This document shows, piece by piece, positions 35,462 to 44,816 of a stretch of 47,191 bases of DNA. The DNA comes from Apostichopus leukothele. Its lineage: Eukaryota > Echinodermata > Holothuroidea > Aspidochirotida > Stichopodidae. Where the stretch lies: positions 1,616,840 to 1,664,030 of the forward strand of contig JAAAKB020000020.1 of NCBI GenBank assembly GCA_010014835.2. Reading direction: 5' to 3'. The position numbers and the translations under genes are program-made. A model generated the notes under the pieces. It was not told the origin of the DNA. It worked only from the letters and a program-made list of their open reading frames with translations, and did not search any database. Numbering within the stretch: the stretch's first letter is position 1; each line of letters starts with the position of its first letter.

Positions 35462-35497
<36 letters not shown>
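35462..35497. repeat. Poly(A) run of 36
   Basis: Uninterrupted A run on the + strand. No retroposon body or target-site duplication could be recognised beside it. Confidence 0.95.
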
Positions 35498-35498
<1 letters not shown>

Positions 35499-36989
35499 GT
35501 AGATGGATACTCCAAATTTACATCATTAAAATTCAGTGCAAAAACTTGAAAGAAACAACAGAGAGATGGTACACCGTTTACAAAATCACAGATTCGTTTT
35601 TAAGAAAAAACGCGAAGAGAAAATCAAAATGAAACCAAAGAAAAATATATAGTTAGGACATGTTAAATCATTTTGAAAGTACAAAAACTTTAAAAAAAAA
35701 AAATAAAAAAAAAATCAACTTGGTTGAATAATAGTTCAAACAGGACCTGACACACTCTCGTCTTTCACTGATTACAAAAACACCCTTTAATTTCTTTAAA
35801 AAAAAGATAAAACAAGGAAAAGGAAAAATCTATTATTTTCAAAATTTCAATGTATCAGCCACTACCCTGCCATCTAACATGACAACAGCATATTGTGTGA
35901 AATTCTTGCTGTGACAGATTCAAAAGAAGCGCAGCCTTACATCGAAACATTATTTACTGAGGGTTTGACACTAGAATTTTGCTGGCTTGGCTAAAAAGAA
36001 AAGTTCATTCTAAAAGTGTGAAAAAAAATTTTTATTTCATGTTTAGAGTTTCAGATGATAACAAGGAAAACAGGTTGATTTTTCCCCTAAAATTTATATT
36101 AACGATGAAAGTGATTGAGAGGTATGATTAAAAGTCAATATTAAAAGTGGGAAAAGTTCATTTTTTTTTCCTTCTCATTTATTCGATTTTTATTTTGGTG
36201 ATATTACTCCAATCAAGAAGGCAGAACAGTATACCATACCGGTGGGTTGTGCGACTGTTAGCACCATTTTTCAATGTCTCTGCAGGCTTGCCATCAAATG
36301 GTTCAAATTCCTAAAATATATTTATTAGTATGAAGAACCCATTAGTTGTGAGACATTAAATATTATCATTTACCATCACAAATGCTAAAGTTGTTGCAAT
36401 AAATTTGATTTCAAACAGAATAGTTTCCGGTAGTTCTTAACGAATAAATTTCTTCAAATAATATTCAAATTGATCGAACTAAGCAAGCCTGCTATATTTC
36501 ACCACCAAATGAATATTCATTTGTTCTAATGATAACTGATGCAATTTGCAAAATTTCATCGGTTTTCTTCTTTCTGTTTTCCCTTCTTGAAATTATCAGC
36601 TAATAAAAGTTCCACTGTTTACAGACGTTTTGCTGCGATATTTCGTGATAATCATCAATTAGTGAACATGCTCACACACAAGAAAATTGAGCTTTACAAC
36701 ATAACAGGGTGATTTCCGATGTCCTAATACTAGCGATTGACAGTTGACGGTGAGACATTTCCAGTGATATACAATAATCTCTTCTCCCTTAATCAATATT
36801 GACTTTTGAGGTAATTGAATTGTATTGAGGCTATTGCAACATGAAATAACTTATAAAAAATAAAAACTGCTTGTGAGGTATGTTTCGGCAAGGAACCACA
36901 TGTGTACATATTTAGTGGGATATATCAGACCATTTCTCACCATATCCCATCCGATATCTCCAAGGTATCCCACATGATAGCATTTCATC

Positions 36990-37515
36990 TTTGTATTGTG
37001 TGATCTTCTCATGTACCATATATAGTATTGTGTAAAAATGCATGTAATGTACCATGTGGTATTGTGTGAAAATGCATGCAATGTACCATATTGCATGTGG
37101 TACTGCGTGATATTATGTGTAATGTGCCAGATAAATGTGGAATTGTGTGACATTATATGTAATTTGACACATAGCATGTGGTATTCTGTGATAACCTACG
37201 TAATTAGCCAGATAAATGTGGTATTGTGTGACATTATATGTAATTTGACACATAGCGTGTGGTATTCTGTGATAACCTACGTAATTAGCCAGATAAATGT
37301 GGTATTGTGTGATAATCTATGCAATATGCCATATAGCACGTGGTATCGTTTGATGACCCAATGTAATATGCCATATAGCACGTGGTATCGTTTGATGACC
37401 CAATGCAATATGCCATATAGCACGTGGTATTGTTTGATGACCCAATGTAATGTGCCATATAGCATGTGGTATTGTGTGACTTTCTATGTAATGTGCCATA
37501 CAACATGTGGTATTG
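36990..37515. repeat. Minisatellite of about 41 bp, 13 units, with an 81-bp dimer
   Basis: Units begin at 37011, 37047, 37081, 37122, 37162, 37203, 37243, 37284, 37324, 37366, 37408, 37450 and 37491, mostly 40-42 bp, with a partial unit before them. Core atgtgccatatagcatgtgg then tattgtgtga. Two unit types alternate in the middle, giving two almost identical 81-bp dimers (37162-37242 and 37243-37323). Later units are 42-bp monomers of one type. The open frames across it on both strands are a by-product. Confidence 0.95.
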
Positions 37516-39094
37516 ATACGTCATACCCCATTGATACCAAACTCTGATATTTCCGATATACCTTGAGGTACTAGATGATATCCCATTGTTCATAACATAC
37601 TGTACCCCATGTTACTTTTCATGCATGTAGGACATAATAACCCATCTGAAGGCTTGTGTGGCTCTATTTTTCACTCTGAGGATACAGGTAATATCTAGCA
37701 CCCAAAACTGACCAATAATACACCTCCCATTAACCCTCTTCTCTTGTCTCAAAATTTCTTCACGAAATTTAATTGACATTTTAATGGCTATTATATTTAT
37801 AATTCCAACGATTCCATTAAGCAACATAGTAACATTCTTTCCTACCGACAATTTCCATCAATTTGTTTCGCTTCTTTAAAATCTCTATTCTAGTACAATC
37901 TTGTCCTCCACTTTTGAAACATGACTCAATATGCTTGTATAAAACACCATACCGTATAAAACACCTTGTTGGGTATGAAAAATAAAAATATGAATGTTAT
38001 AAAAATATGAAACTTAAAAAGGAGCATTGCCAAAACTGAAAAGTGTAAAGCACCAAATTTTGCACAGAACCGGGTTCACATAACTTTGTTGGAAGACAGT
38101 GCGAACCCATCCCGCAATCTCCGAATACTGCATACGAGATGACTTGCACGACGTCACATGACCCCTAAACAGATTTACCAAGAAAACAGTAAAGATCGTA
38201 TCCTCTAAAAAAAAAAAAAAGTGGGGAGAAAAAGTGTAATTATATGAATGTTTTTCTCCTTTTTATTTTAACTTAACAATAAGTAGCAATATTTAATTCC
38301 TTCCTATCAGCATTTAGTTGTATATTAATGTTGCTTTATAGATTGACAACAGTTTGTAACAAAATTTAAGAATATGAAATTTATTGTTAAATATTACCAC
38401 ACAAGGCATATCAAAAAAACATATCTAGATTACTTTGTTTTTCATTACCTGGGGGAAAAAAAACAGAGAAAGCTATTTTTGAACAAGCAAAAATTCTCCT
38501 CTTTTGGCTTTTTCGGAGGGATAACATTGAATATAAGTTTTTACGAGCAGAAGTGATGTTTTTTTCTCTTACAAACCTACCATGTTGAGATGCTAAGGCC
38601 TTACATGAAAGCACTGCATGAATAGAAATTTACAAAAAGATCCAATAAAAAATGTCAAAATGTCCGTTCCCTTACGGTGTTTTATCGGTGTTTTATCTGC
38701 TTTTTCTTTAAAAGTTTGTTTCTTGAGGAGTTCTGGTGAACATCAAAGGGTGTTGGGTTAGCTTACATCCTATCATAGCTAATCGGAATGAAAGGAACTC
38801 ATTAAGACTTCTTCTCCTTAGATGGAACTTTTGATGAGAATAGTAAACAAAGGATATTAACTTCCTTTCATACTGTGAATTATCTATCGAAAGCTATTTG
38901 AGAACAAATTTCAAGTCGATCGACCAAATGGTACAAAGACTGAATTGAAATGTGTCTATCAAAATGTATCGAAATGGCCATATTTTTTATTAATCCAAAA
39001 GACTCCAAGGAAGGGATTTCTTGGGAGACCAAATAATTTCCCCTTTCCCCCCTTTTTTAAATTTACTTTAGGCCTCCCCTTGGACCACCTAGGT

Positions 39095-39110
39095 CCCCCC
39101 CCCCCCCCCC
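39095..39110. repeat. Poly(C) run of 16
   Basis: Uninterrupted C run, likely length-polymorphic. Confidence 0.9.
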
Positions 39111-39807
39111 GACTTCTGCTGTCCATCAATTATATTTCTCAAATAAAGTTCTCATCAATGAAGAAGTTCCAAACCCTAATGAGTCATCGTTGGTGGGTTA
39201 GACCTAGAATTTTTTTTCTCTATTTTTTCCTTTTTAACAGCAGAGTTGTTTTTATTTCAATTTCAATTACATGAAAATCTTGAGAGAGAGAAAAAAATTA
39301 TATAACAATTGTGTTTACGTTATTTTATGAGGTATTTGAAAGGCATAAAAATGAGTAGCTCGCTAAAAAATCTATTTACACATTCGTGATTGAGGTGAGT
39401 CAGTTATGAAGTAGTAATATTCTGGCATGACATGGCGAGTGTTAAAAAATACTTAAGAGAGAAAAAAGAAAAAAAATGAGGGGGAAAAAAATGACTCAAT
39501 AATTTACTGGTTCCTTGGTAATTCCTAGAAAAAAAAAACTTCTTGGCTTCTTCAGTGACAGTGTCTCCATGTAAAAGAATATGTCTTTTAAAAAAAAAGA
39601 AAAAAAAGTAAAGAAAATGAGATGCTTACGGAAAATGATAAAATGTCACACACTTCTCCACTTAATACAATGAAAAACTTTACAGTTGTTTTGCAATGTC
39701 AAACTGAAAATTATTAGAAAGGAAGAGCTAAAGAAAAGAGTTGCATAATTTGTTAAACATTATGGAGAGAACCGGCAAGCAAAAACTGTGTCTAAAACCC
39801 CTTCCCT

Positions 39808-39832
39808 CCCCCACCCCCCCCCCCCAAAAAAA
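39808..39832. repeat. C-run/A-run junction tract
   Basis: Five C, one A, twelve C, then seven A, nearly the same as the tract at 31409-31432. Confidence 0.9.
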
Positions 39833-40205
39833 TGAAAATCTAAACCTCCCGAGTTATTTCAGTGTTAAAAAGACTTTGAATGTCGAACGTCAAATTGACA
39901 AAGATTTTAATGCCCATAGGCAAGACCGACAAACCAAAAAAAAAATAAATAAAATAAAAACAAGAAACAAACAAACAACGACACAACATGGCGACGATCA
40001 AAGGGTGTAGTTATAAGGTTCAATGTCAAACAGACTATGTGACGGCATTATACAGAAAAAAATAAACTCCTTTTTACTTGTTGTAATTTATAATACTGAT
40101 ACATAGAACTATGACATTTTAAGTCTTATTTAAATGCACAAATTTACATGTTAAATATTCATTGTATGAAGACATGATGCATATTCATGACATTGTTGAG
40201 GTATC

Positions 40206-40213
<8 letters not shown>

Positions 40214-40247
<34 letters not shown>
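40214..40247. repeat. Poly(A) run of 34
   Basis: Uninterrupted A run on the + strand (poly(U) in the putative PLAG 3'UTR). Confidence 0.95.
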
Positions 40248-40249
<2 letters not shown>

Positions 40250-42481
40250 AGTTAGAGAAACAACAGATGGCAAATTGTGCACCTCAAATTTAAGGTCAAG
40301 GGTCATGAGAAAGAAGCGTGTAAAAGTGCAAAAATAATGAATAATCATGAGGCAGCAATGAAAGACATGCACAAGGAAATCGAATAACAATTAATCACAG
40401 GAAAGAAGAAAGAAGAAAGAAAAAAGGCAGCAGAGCTTTTTAAAAATAAACCAAAGAAGCCCTAAAATTGTAATATTTTAACCCCTAATACCCTTTCATT
40501 TTAAATCATTTTTACAGAGAACTCAAAACATTGACAAGCATTTGTTTGCATGGTATATCATTCTGCTGTAGGACGGCAACCCCTTTCGGTAAATTACGGT
40601 AAATTATTCTCTCGAACTAGCATTTCCTACATTTTTCCGAAACAAAAGTTGGACCAGAACAATGCTGTAAATTTGTTTAGGTTGCAACATCAATTCCATC
40701 TCATCTTTCTCGAGGAGCGTTACCTTTAAAGACGACACATTTTCTGGAGTGAACGGACACAAAGCATACCGAACAAAACGTTTTCAAACTTGGTAAAAAT
40801 AGTGATTCCTTTAGCAGATTGGATATTACTCCAAAACTTGTGCTGGTTGGCCTTCTTTAACGAGGGTGGAAAATATCTCTCGGATGAGACAGATGTGTTT
40901 AGGTACCTCGTTATTTAACATGGAACAAAAGAGGTTTGAAGGTTTTAATTGGTGAAACATATCTCAAATATAACTCAAAGTTTGATGGGGTGGGTGATGA
41001 AGTCATTTATCAAAAAGTTTCTGATTTTACTTGAAGTCATATTAAATGCCGATTGACAATTTTCACAAATTGCTCCCCCATGTAGAGCTTGAAATAATGA
41101 GGTACCAAGATTTAATTGGTGAAACATACCTCATTCATGAAACAAAATGGGTGAAGGACATGATCGAATGTTCCTAAATTGAACTTATCATGATCAGGAT
41201 CAAATCTGGTAGAAAAATGCAGAATTTGAGGAAATGTCTCGGCAATGTCTCGTGAAAGAGAGACTTCACCAATGTTGCCACCTAATTTGAATGTAAAAAA
41301 CCCATGCTTATGAACGACCACCTCAGTTTAGAACAGAAATAGTAAAAGTCAGCCATTTGCTATAAAAAAACCAAAAAACAACTAATAATATTAATAAAAA
41401 AATAAAAGCATAAAATAATATAGACAAGGAGAAGTTGGTTATATTTGTACAATAATTGGCTAATAGGGCATTGAGATAAATATTGAGTATATTCTGGATA
41501 CAGAAAGTACGTTTTTCTTCAATAAAGTGAAATGTTTCAATATACAAAATTTTTGCTTAAGCTTCCTTTTTTCATTTCTTGCCTTTGTTAGGTTTTTGAC
41601 AGCCCCTCCCCCTCACCCAAAAGACAATAAAGATCCTTAAAATATACTTTCAATGATATGTAAGAAGGAAAAAATTACTAAAAATAGTTCAAGCTGTCTG
41701 CTATAAAGGTGATACTTGGTTAATTTTTATATTTTAAAGGAGGGTAATAAAAAATTAAAACAATAATAATTTACTCCCTCAATTGCAGTTCAGCTGAATG
41801 TGCTAGAGCGAATACTATATAATTTTATTTCTGGTCTTTATATGAATAATATCAGGTTACCAATTCAGATGAATAATGTCTTTATGAAAACAAAACAAAA
41901 ATAGGTAAATAAGGAGTTTGAAGTTTCATTAAGGTTTAGTTTTTGTCTTGAAAATGGGGATGGGTATGGGCTGGGGTATAAGGAGAAAAACATAACCTGG
42001 GTTATGTGTGGCAGGCATTGATGGGCATTGTGATTGAGACAAGCTGCCAAAGATCAACTGCATATACCAACTGCAATAATTTCACAAGGAACAAAGATAC
42101 AAAGATACACTATACACACACACATTTAACATACAAAGAATGAAAGAAACGAATAGAAAACAGATTAAAAACAAAAAAAAATTAAAATAAACTGGACGAA
42201 CAAACAGAGAAACGGATTAGAAATGGAAGCTGCAAAAATTTGAAGGAAAAAAAAAATGAATTCCCACAGCCTGTTTGCCAATATACACATGCCAAGAATC
42301 GTATTGCACCTTGGAGTTTAAACTTGCACGTGTGTCACTGTTTTCGTCTCTTACGAGAACTTGGAAAAACTCATGGAAGCACTCAGTTTTTCATGTTTAA
42401 CCAAGTCACCGATTAAGAGAGAGAGAGAGAGTAAAATAGAAACCTATTCAACGAAAATATATAAAAGTGAGATATTTTTAT

Positions 42482-42502
42482 CTATATATCACTATATATA
42501 TG

Positions 42503-42533
<31 letters not shown>

Positions 42534-42542
42534 GTATATATA
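42482..42542. repeat. TA/TATG microsatellite
   Basis: Alternating ta with periodic tg steps over about 60 bp. A short ga run lies just upstream at 42417-42430, and another ga-rich tract at 43062-43086. Confidence 0.95.
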
Positions 42543-43193
42543 CTTGTCCAACTCGTTGAAGACCGTAAAAATCTTTAAAAGAAAACTTTGAATACGGATA
42601 AAGTTTTAACGGAGAGGTACCACATTTTTCTCCATATTTTAAATTTAAAGCAAAGTTGCTGAAGTTTTGGAAGAATCCATCCCAAATTATTTTAGACAAA
42701 ATACAAGAATGAAGGCCAACTCTTTCAATATGAAAGAAATGCAGACAAAAGATCTGTTTTCATTGTTGATCTTAATTCGTTGCAACAAAATTCCAAAAGA
42801 AAAAAAGAAATTATATATATATTTGAGAGTTAACCTGACAATTTCTCACTCGTATGTTAATATTTCAGGAAGGGTTCAAAAATAATGTCTGTAGGTTTTG
42901 TTTTACTGTTTCCCCTAATTTGAGTGTCAAACAAGCTGTGGAAATTTAAGACTGGATATATAATATCAACAGAATAAGATATCGCAGACTCGAGAATAAA
43001 AGATTTCAAAAGTAGAAGTGCCAACCAAAAGTGATATAGTAAAAAAATGATGCAATAAATAACGAGAGATAGAGAAAGAGAGAGAGAAAAAATAAGCAAA
43101 AATCAGTCAAAGATTGGATACACTTAAAGCTGAAAACAAAAAGGCTGTCACGTCATTCAATCAAACGATCCTCTCAGGTTTAAAAATGTGACT

Positions 43194-44816
43194 TCATTGA
43201 AAGGCCTGGTGAAACCGCGGCAGTGCCTGGTTCCCGAGGAAGCCCACGTGCATGGGGTCAAGGCCCTGCTGGCTGACTTGGTGGGAACTCATCTGCATCT
43301 GGTTGACGTGTAGATCCACGGCTGTAACCTGCGGCATCCCAATGTGCTCCACAGAGTGTGCCTGAATTACGTTATGAGGTAGATGGGCCTGTGGAGCATT
43401 CTGGGTAGACTGAGGTAGCGATGCGTGGGACGTTGTGGGTACCATCATATGTGGAGAGGTCGGTGTCGGCGGTGGGATGCCCTGGTGGTGGTGGTGGTGG
43501 TGGTGTTGAGGCTGCATGTGGGTGGAGTTGACCGGCAGGAAACCCAGCAGGTGGCCCACGTCCACTGACGTGGGGGTCATTGGATCGACCCCCATCTTGC
43601 AACTGCCCATGGACTCCATGCTCTCCATGACCGGCTCCACCTTGATCTGCGGGTGGTAGTTATTGTTGAACCGAGAGGGCGGTACGGGTGGTATCTTCAG
43701 GAGCTCCATCAGCCGGTTCCTCACGGGAGGCGACATCGGGTACGGCGGCTCCTGCTGGATCGAGGTCGATGGAATCTGGGGATGTAACAGCTGCTGCGGA
43801 TCGTGCATACTATGAAACGGTTCCTGAAATGTCATGCCCTGCGAGGTCACCATGTTCGGCATCGACGCCACGGCCATCGCCTGCAGGTGCTCGCCGAGCC
43901 TAACCCGTATCTGTGGATCGTTGCCCTCGTGGCTCTTGCGAGTGTGGCGGACCAGGTGGTCCTTCCGGCCGAACCGCTGGCCACAGGTCTGGCATAAGAA
44001 GTCTTTTCTACCCGTATGTACGACCATATGTCGGCGCACGTCCTTGCGCGTATAAAATTTACGGTCGCAGTGTTCGCACTGGTGCTTCTTTTCCTTGGTG
44101 ACACTGGACTTCCCTGAATGTGACTTGATGTGTTGCAGTAGCGCCTCCGTATTCTCACATTCCCGCTCGCAGATCTTGCAGACGAGCTCCCCCGACGCGG
44201 CCGCGTGCATGGCTATGTGTTTCTTGTACCCTGGCTTGGTGTTGTAGACTTTCCCGCACTCCGTGCACCTGAAGAGGACCTTGTTCGGGTCGTGGGTGTG
44301 CAGGTGGTTCTTCAGGTGATCCTTTCGGTGGAACTTCTTATCGCAGAAAGTGCAGCTGTGCATTTTGTTCGGTGAGTGAGTGGCCATGTGTCTCAGCAAC
44401 TTGTATTTGGATATGAAAGCCTTGCCACAGTCAGACTCTGAACAGGTGAATGGCCTCTCCCCGGTGTGCAGGTATGTGTGGGTCTTCATCTTCTCTGCCG
44501 TCATGAATACTTTATCGCACTGGCCGCATGCAAAATTTTTGCTATCCTTCTTCCCCCTTCCACGTGCCCCCTTGCCTTTCGTCTTGCCCGCCTGGCCTTT
44601 GTCCGAACCGGAGGGACCCTCGATCTCCTTGGACATCTCCTCGCCCTCTTTCAACTTGGGTTTCCGGCCTCTCTTGGCTTTCCGCGACTCGCACAGGTGC
44701 GACTCGAGCTGGTTGAATGTTGCAAAGACTTTGTTACAACTCGAGCACTTCCACGGTTCAGAGGACGATGGCGCCTCGTTGTTGTTGGTATCATTGTACT
44801 GGAAGCTTGTGCTGGC
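43194..44816 (-). CDS. PLAG: PLAG-family C2H2 zinc-finger transcription factor, last coding exon
   Basis: An open frame of 540 codons plus TGA runs from a strong acceptor (T-rich tract, then cttcag ending at 44817). Numbered from the exon's first codon, seven C2H2 fingers lie at about residues 97-117, 125-147, 155-175, 184-204, 213-233, 247-267 and 275-296. Family hallmarks of PLAG1/PLAGL1/PLAGL2 are near identical: [53 protein letters not shown], then [11 protein letters not shown]. Vertebrate PLAG proteins are nuclear activators of growth genes such as IGF2. Upstream of finger 1 are a basic stretch and a degenerate eighth finger (residues 24-42). The tail is rich in Pro, Gln, Met and His, with a SUMO consensus IKVE near residue 391 and a run of seven His. 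The start codon is uncertain: the frame stays open to the acceptor, but a Met at residue 61 (MSKEIEG) would give an N-terminus about as long as that of human PLAG1. Confidence 0.93.
   Translation of the reverse strand, partial: ASTSFQYNDTNNNEAPSSSEPWKCSSCNKVFATFNQLESHLCESRKAKRGRKPKLKEGEEMSKEIEGPSGSDKGQAGKTKGKGARGRGKKDSKNFACGQCDKVFMTAEKMKTHTYLHTGERPFTCSESDCGKAFISKYKLLRHMATHSPNKMHSCTFCDKKFHRKDHLKNHLHTHDPNKVLFRCTECGKVYNTKPGYKKHIAMHAAASGELVCKICERECENTEALLQHIKSHSGKSSVTKEKKHQCEHCDRKFYTRKDVRRHMVVHTGRKDFLCQTCGQRFGRKDHLVRHTRKSHEGNDPQIRVRLGEHLQAMAVASMPNMVTSQGMTFQEPFHSMHDPQQLLHPQIPSTSIQQEPPYPMSPPVRNRLMELLKIPPVPPSRFNNNYHPQIKVEPVMESMESMGSCKMGVDPMTPTSVDVGHLLGFLPVNSTHMQPQHHHHHHHQGIPPPTPTSPHMMVPTTSHASLPQSTQNAPQAHLPHNVIQAHSVEHIGMPQVTAVDLHVNQMQMSSHQVSQQGLDPMHVGFLGNQALPRFHQAFQ
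43375..43382 (-). promoter_or_regulatory. let-7 8-mer seed match in the coding exon (1)
   Basis: On the minus strand the sequence is CTACCTCA, complementary to the let-7 seed with A opposite position 1. It falls in Leu-Pro-His codons of the PLAG tail. Confidence 0.4.
43411..43418 (-). promoter_or_regulatory. let-7 8-mer seed match in the coding exon (2)
   Basis: A second CTACCTCA, 36 nt from the first, in Leu-Pro-Gln codons. The spacing is in the range known to permit cooperation between microRNA sites. Confidence 0.4.

Larger units (their letters stand above)
29000..36799. other. Gene-free, homopolymer-rich stretch
   Basis: Dominated by A and T runs, triplet tracts (att/agt near 29239-29272) and short open frames without family features. 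Runs of A become frequent on the + strand from about 34.7 kb. No exon of the rod gene or of the PLAG gene can be supported. Confidence 0.6.
36800..43193 (-). other. Probable 3'UTR and downstream flank of the PLAG gene
   Basis: This stretch follows the stop codon of the PLAG exon on the minus strand. It is U-rich on that strand and lacks coding features. Six 7-mer TACCTCA let-7 seed matches lie in it on the minus strand (plus-strand tgaggta at 36807, 36874, 37564, 39328, 40197, 41098) against one that I noticed in the opposite orientation. Vertebrate PLAG1 also has a long 3'UTR. The true cleavage site cannot be fixed from sequence alone, since many tttatt words (AATAAA on the minus strand) occur. 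Confidence 0.4.

Noticed and set aside
35462-35497. Poly(A) run as a retroposon tail
   Set aside because: No element body, target-site duplication or internal promoter was recognised beside it or beside the run at 40214, so simple slippage is enough to explain both.
37011-37515. CRISPR-like array of direct repeats
   Set aside because: The units are contiguous, without unique spacers, and the genome is eukaryotic. The other minisatellites were rejected for the same reason.
36851-37593. Several overlapping open frames up to 169 codons rich in Met, Cys, Tyr and His
   Set aside because: Produced by the 41-bp minisatellite; they are open in several frames on both strands and show no known family.
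43372-44158. Alternative frames on both strands across the PLAG exon
   Set aside because: Shadows caused by the GC-rich coding sequence; only the minus-strand finger frame carries conserved motifs.
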